Assembly (NCBI GenBank): GCA_025267735.1
Contig: CM046294.1
Coordinates: forward strand, 33,883,222-33,947,221
Length of the DNA: 64,000 nucleotides
Direction: 5' to 3'
From: Mactra quadrangularis
Taxonomy: Eukaryota > Mollusca > Bivalvia > Venerida > Mactridae
A program made the translations under genes and the position numbers. Of the stretch, positions 58,828-64,000 are shown piece after piece (position 1 is the stretch's first letter; the number at the start of each line of letters is the position of its first letter). The notes beneath the pieces were generated by a model. That model was given only the letters and a program-made list of their open reading frames with translations. It made no database searches and had not been told where the DNA came from.

Positions 58828-59515
58828 CAAAAACTTAACTCTTCGAGAAAAGAGACACGCTGTCACTTGCAATTATGTGAATATACCCTATGGACTTTTG
58901 CTAGGACTAACCCACATTGTCTTTCTTCAGTGAAATTCTTGGTGTCTGTTTTATGCAGTCGTCCCTCAAATAATACTTGTCTTCGCTGTCTACAGCCAAG
59001 CAGTATCGAGGTTGAGCGTAAGTTATTGTATTGCCCATATACAAATGCAAAAACCTTGTTAGTAAAATATTTTGAGGACATTAGTGATTTAAGCTGTTCC
59101 TTATTAACTCTGCTGCGTAGTTGTAGCAAGGAAGATATTTTTGCTTCCATGCTTGGAAAATTAGACTGTAACTTTTGTAACTGTATTGACATTAATCTGT
59201 ACCCAAGATACCTGTCATTATGTCATGTTCTTATTAGATCTGTTCTTTATGAAGATATTTAATTTTTCTGTAACTATCATGTAAACTGATTTCCTTTGCG
59301 AATGGATTCGTTTTCGTTTCGCGCTATCCATTTGGTTCCTGGATTAATTCATTTACAACTGTATTTGTTACATTTTCAATTTATTGTACATAACATTTAC
59401 TGTATTTCTACTTACATACATGTACTTTTCTCTTAAACTCTATTTATTCACTATGTATAATGTTTGTAATTACTATGTAAATCTCCAGACAATGGAGGCA
59501 ACAAAGATATATATA
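58828..59515 (+). mobile_element. Non-LTR retrotransposon 3' end, 5'-truncated
   Basis: C-terminal coding sequence followed by an untranslated region that ends in CCAGACAATGGAGGCAACAA, AGATATATATAATTGTAAC. Similar (T)CTCCAGAYAATGGAGRCAA-type 3' ends with an imperfect hairpin occur in mollusc LINEs as I recall them. It is a different lineage from the fragment at 22401. Target duplications were not found and the exact edges are uncertain. Confidence 0.6.
58867..59262 (+). pseudogene. LINE polyprotein C-terminus with zinc-knuckle-like motif
   Basis: The 131-codon frame has CLRCLQPSSIEVERKLLYCP, matching the C-x2-C ... H/K-x(3-4)-C pattern after the reverse transcriptase of I/Jockey/RTE-like elements (RxCxxCxxxxEDExHFLxxCP). 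Here lysine replaces the expected histidine, a sign of decay. Next comes LLVKYFED and LLTLLRSCSKEDIFASML, like the helical tail of those proteins. No catalytic domain remains. The overlapping 109-codon minus frame (58863-59192) is a shadow. Assignment is by pattern and moderate. Confidence 0.55.
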
Positions 59516-59519
59516 ATTG

Positions 59520-60231
59520 TAACGTTATAATTCAGATGTCACCTTTACTGTCATATCTTTTTGGCGTTGTTATTATTCAATATGTGCCTGATATATATAT
59601 TATAAACAATAGTACTACGTGTATTAACAAGTATAAATATAGAAATATACATTAGCAATATGGCGATTAAGATGACAATCGAAGAATCTATGGAAGATAA
59701 TTAGGAATAAATCAAATAGTTTTGCAGAATTAATGTTTTATTTAACCTTGTCTGATTCGTTCATAAGATAATGAGAAAAAAGATTTATGTTATGAACCTA
59801 TCGTTAACGTAAATGAGATATTACTGTATCTCTCAGGAAGATAATGACATTTGTTGTGATTTTATTTAAGCTTTCATACTGCATGTATTTGATTTATAAA
59901 AGCAGTTTTAACTTTACAGAAGGTTGTTTCTTAACTATCTACAACATCATGCAAATGTCGCCTATGTAAACAATTTTCACAGCACTATCTATATGAGCAT
60001 GTGATAAATTCATAATACGAGTAAGGAATTTGTAAATCATATTTAATTTTTTAAAGTGAATGTTCAGTGTCTTATTCCAAACTTGCAAACAGTAAGCGTA
60101 ATTGAATGTATTGTTTCTGTTCGATGTTCTATAAGCTAATTATAATATTTAAGATGTTAACAGTGAAAAGGAAAAGCTGGAATAAAAATGTTAATTTACA
60201 TTTAGACTTGGGGCTCAAAAAGCATACAAAT
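59520..60231. other. No gene seen
   Basis: AT-rich. The 86-codon plus frame at 60106-60366 ends in the conserved block but its upstream part is not kept at 48.9 kb. Confidence 0.4.
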
Positions 60232-60410
60232 CTAATTCAAATATCAAATAGAGGATTTGACTCGCAATCAAACCTTATTCAGAGAATCATGTATCGTCAA
60301 AATGAGAATGACATTTTCATTTATAACTCGTCATGTCTGATCCTTTGCAATTGTTTTCTTGTATAATATATAGTATTCTATATTTTTATGTCATAGTGTT
60401 GTTTCTATAC
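60232..60410. repeat. Unusually well-conserved array block (with 49031-49210)
   Basis: See the partner at 49031. Same SNLIQRIMYRQNENDIFIYN frame and the same stop position. Confidence 0.6.
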
Positions 60411-62099
60411 ATGTATATGTCCCTAAAATATTTATCTATGAATATGAATGTCCACAAAAACTATCTACATAGGTATATAACATGTTTAAGAAAACCATTG
60501 TTTAAATAGAAATGTATTCTAAACGTGGTTCATTAGAGAATTTTCAATGATTTTCACATTATGTAAACGCAAATAGTAAAGCATGCATTTAGCTGACTTT
60601 TATTGCACAAAAATAGTTTCAGGAACGCAAAATCAATAGAATAGCAGACATTTTATTGTTTTCGAAAATTAAATGTACAAATGCAGACTTTTTGTAATAT
60701 CTGTAATACCACACAATGTAAGAGACATATCTTAGGACTCGGTTTTGTATTTATACGAGTACTATCTTACAATGTATACATACAACAACTGTTTTAAACA
60801 TCACTACTGACCATGGTTTATATAATAATTAATAACTAGATTATACAATATACATATAAGGGGTTGTACACAAGACTGTAGTAAGTGCATTGCGTTAAAG
60901 ATGAGGTACTACAGTCGTGGGCAACTCAGTATGAAATAACGTCGTATAATGAAAATACGCCAGGGTCTTAAGCACCCATTATTGATACGTGAAATGGTAA
61001 TTCTATGGGTAATCCAGATAAGTTAGAAATTCATATCCTCTTATACGTTTCCACGAAAATAAGTCTATGTCTTTGTGACCCATCCAGGCGTTTATACGTG
61101 ATGTTGATGTTCTATGAGTTACCAGGTAAAGCTCTTTATGCATGATAACTAGACAAATAGGGTAATAGAATGTTTTTGAGCAGCATAAAATCTGGTAACA
61201 AAGCATACTAGGTGTTTAAAGAACAAAGATTTATATATACTGTCTTACATGTCATGATTATGAGATTGTGTGTTTTTAAATATTGTTATTGTTTTTACTA
61301 GGTATCAGTACTTTATTTTTTATTCAATACACAGTTGACTCTACCAATATAAACTTATTCAGTTAGAACGAAATTGATTGGTAAAATCATACAATAAAGT
61401 ATTACAAATACTATCTATTCTTTCAAATTGAATGCTTTCCTTGACGGTGAGTGCTCGTTCAAGACTTAGGTCGTGGTCATCTTAGATCTTATAGATCTGC
61501 TGAATTCAGTTTTATACTGGAGTATTTTCTTTTTTCAGGTCAGGATTAATTTATATCCATACTTTATTGATGATATAATAACAGATCTAAAATAGGTCAT
61601 TAATTCATCCAAAAATTATATTCAAATAAAAATATTAACTCATATACTATATGATCACAAGCCAAGAAATAAATGTACTTAAACTTGGACTTCAACACTG
61701 GATTCAAACCCAGAGACACAGCTGAACCATTGTCCGTAAGAGCAAGAAACTCTGATTTAACCAATTTATTTGAACGGTTAGAGTTTAGTAACATATTTGG
61801 TACGGTGTCATAATGATAACAATGTAAATTAAAGAATGTCTAGCTTTTATTTTATTGTCAGGTTAAACTTTAAACCCTATTGTTACCACTTTACATCACC
61901 TACGACAAACAGCTAAACAAATGGTTATATGTACCCCGATTGTGTCTACAAAACTACCACACACTGATTTTCTTGCAACCCAATTTACAGAACCAAACAT
62001 AATTTTGCTTGCCAAGTTATGCATGCACGTTGTGTAACTGTCAGATATGATAAAATAAAAAAAATAACATTAGTCTACCTTTTTATTCATAGTGAATCT
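60411..62099. other. No gene seen; left part is array sequence
   Basis: Up to about 60800 it parallels 49211-49560. The rest is AT-rich. Open frames at 61003-61206 and 61600-61794 (minus) have no recognised motif. Confidence 0.4.
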
Positions 62100-64000
62100 T
62101 ACAGTGATTAAAAATGAAGTATTTATAAACATAACTACACTAACGTTGATATGTTTGTTTCCATTATTTTACGTGAGTGTATTAATTAAAACAGAAATGA
62201 CATCATCAAACGTATTGGTGGAGTTATAAATGCGATACTAAGTGCATTTCCTATGTAATTACGAAAACACATTAGTCAATACCCGGATGGAATTCACTAA
62301 TCATTTTTATATACATTGTGTTTGATATAGATTTTTAATAAATATTCGGTGCAACGGATCATGTTATATTTAAATTACAATATACTTTGGAATATGAATA
62401 AAGTAAAGCAGGACAATGTGATATTGAACCTCGTAATTTACACGTATACAGGTGAATAACAAATTGACACATTGGAGAATTCCAAAGCGAAGCTGTAATT
62501 ACTGCTTCTCCCTACGGATTGCCAATGATGAAATGTACTAAATGAGTTATGATACCGGATCTTTGTGGGGTAATCATTAACTTGTAAAAGATATAAGATA
62601 TTTATGGTTTTTGACACATATATGATCAAACACAAGTAAGAAATAACCGTAGAAATACATAATTGTAGTTAATAAATAATCATATCAATAAGTTTCCTCG
62701 GAAAGAAAATCTTTTTTCTTTTTATAAAGCAGTAACATTTGGTTAAGCGTTGTCAAACAATTTATTTATCATATAAATGATGTTTCCATATTATGCGTGT
62801 TTATTATCTACAGCAATCACAACGTGCAGTAGCTTAAATAGAGACTAATATTTCGCACTGACTCATTTCACATATAGATAACTGTGTACACAATGTTTAC
62901 TATCAAATTATTAGCAACATTGATTTATCAGTGTAGAACATATTTCAATATGTTGTGCTGTAATACTGGTTCCAAAAAAACTATCATACTGATTTATTTA
63001 AAGTTAGAACGTTATATGATGATGACAGAATTGTAAACAATATACCAAATATATTACTTGTATTATATTGTTTACGCACATTTCTGGATGACCAAAACAA
63101 AGAAAACAAAAGGAAATGGATTTTGGGAAATTTTAAAGTGTATTTCTAAAGATCGTAATCAAACGTATGATTAATGGAAAACCCAATCCGTTTAGAATGG
63201 TCAATGCAATAAGCTTTCAGTATCCAACTACCTTTGCCTAATAAGAGTGAATCGGGTTTAACTACGATTAATTTACTATTTTACAAATATGATGATAACG
63301 ATAAGTTAAAGCATATAAGACAAGTTTTGGCTTCACTCAGACTATCCAATGTCTATAATGCTAGACAGTTAGATCTAAGCCTGACAAGGAATAGAAAGGC
63401 AACGAAAGGCAACTGACTGTCACACAATAATTGGTTATACTGATGTATTGCTTGTCAAAATAATAATTGAGCAGCCACTGTATTATTTATACACGATATT
63501 TCCAAAATCAATCAATTTCTATGTCAGTATCGAGAAGTCAACAAATCAAGTTTGGTTTCATTAAAAGTAGCTTCGTCGAAATTATTTCCTTTTATCAAGA
63601 GGCAACGTGTTAACATTGCCATTGGTCATATGGACACATCGTTGCATCTAAATAATTAATTGTTTGCACCAAAACAGTTTGACATCGGTTAACAATTAGA
63701 CGATAACAGTTCTTGGTGATAAATGCCTTAATCGGAAGAGGATAATTAGTTTATTTTATGTTTTATGTCCTTGCAATTATGAACATGTACATTATTCATT
63801 AGCTATGGATGACGAATGCTAATGTTCAACAAGAAACGCTTTAAAACGTCCATAGTAAAGGTCTGTGTAAACGTTCATAACATTTAGGCATGAATAAATC
63901 AATTTATTTTAATATTTCATAAAGGATTTCATTGAGTTTTCCTTATGATAATAAGCAAAGTATCTGATAATGTTAAACGTTATGATAAAGCCTGTTGCTT
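62100..64000. repeat. Right-hand array unit, copy 3 (runs off the window)
   Basis: Blocks f-like (about 62190-62220, GACATCATCAAACGTATTGG) and e-like (about 62905-62945, AACATTGATTTATCAGTGTA), and a decayed GGAAGAGGATAATTAGTTTA at about 63735 parallel the 46.8-47.6 and 55.6-56.4 kb sequence. Open frames at 62438-62635 and 63234-63416 are not supported by paralogues. Confidence 0.6.

Noticed and set aside
58863..59192. 109-codon minus-strand open frame
   Set aside because: Exact shadow of the LINE coding frame on the plus strand.
1..64000. CRISPR arrays, operons, rRNA or phage genes
   Set aside because: No regularly spaced direct repeats with unique spacers, no rRNA strings and no long tightly packed frames. 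The window is eukaryotic non-coding DNA.

Overview
The window is AT-rich eukaryotic DNA, most likely from a lophotrochozoan and probably a bivalve mollusc. It carries mariner and Tc1-like transposon remnants, three non-LTR retrotransposon fragments of types common in molluscs, a short TTAGGG tract (the animal telomere motif), and tandem repeats containing GGTCAAAGGTCA of a style often seen in bivalves. Nothing looks bacterial or plasmid-like: there are no operons or ribosome binding sites, and open frames are short. I find no complete, confidently functional protein-coding gene. Every recognisable coding sequence is a transposon remnant. Most 60-110 codon open frames look like chance.

The main organising principle is duplication. 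From about 1.2 to 37 kb the same blocks recur in the same orientation and broadly the same order, with spacings of roughly 4-9 kb. I label them a (AYCATGGACATAT), b, j, f (GTGTCACATCATC), e (CTATCGATGTATCAGTCTGG), i (TTTATGACGATGTTCAA), c and d/g (blocks with TTTCCTG and CAGGAAATG). From about 37.7 to 64 kb a second, more diverged set recurs (37.7-41.0 with 52.5-55.1; 46.8-48.2 with 56.2-57.3 and 62.1-64.0; 48.9-49.6 with 60.1-60.8; 55.3-56.6 with 62.6-64.0). Blocks e, f and h link the two sets. The window therefore reads as an old, decaying tandem array.

On top of this sits a very recent rearrangement at 2.4-11.7 kb. A 2,307-bp segment occurs twice (5770-8076 and 9389-11695). Between the copies lies a copy (8072-9386) of sequence at 2405-3720, which includes most of a mariner relic. 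The junction shows 5 bp of microhomology.

Mobile elements: a mariner relic with 27-bp terminal inverted repeats (2243-3255); a Tc1 N-terminal relic (4102-4310); a possible MITE (15396-15941) with one stray inverted end (20632-20711); a 5'-truncated LINE with a 7-bp target duplication (22401-22881); a Tc1-like element (41035-41669); a 231-bp MITE with 7-bp target duplication carrying the telomere-like tract (42493-42723); a reverse transcriptase fragment (about 49930-50585); and a LINE tail (about 58828-59515).

Tandem repeats are at 726-942 (63 bp), about 29690-30425 (about 170 bp) and 36665-36808 (52 bp). A 14-bp motif, GTTACGGAACATAG, recurs about eight times at 43.1-45.7 kb. Some old paralogous blocks keep open frames or splice-like ends. 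They might be exons of an unrecognised, fast-diverging small gene family, but the evidence is weak and partly contradictory.
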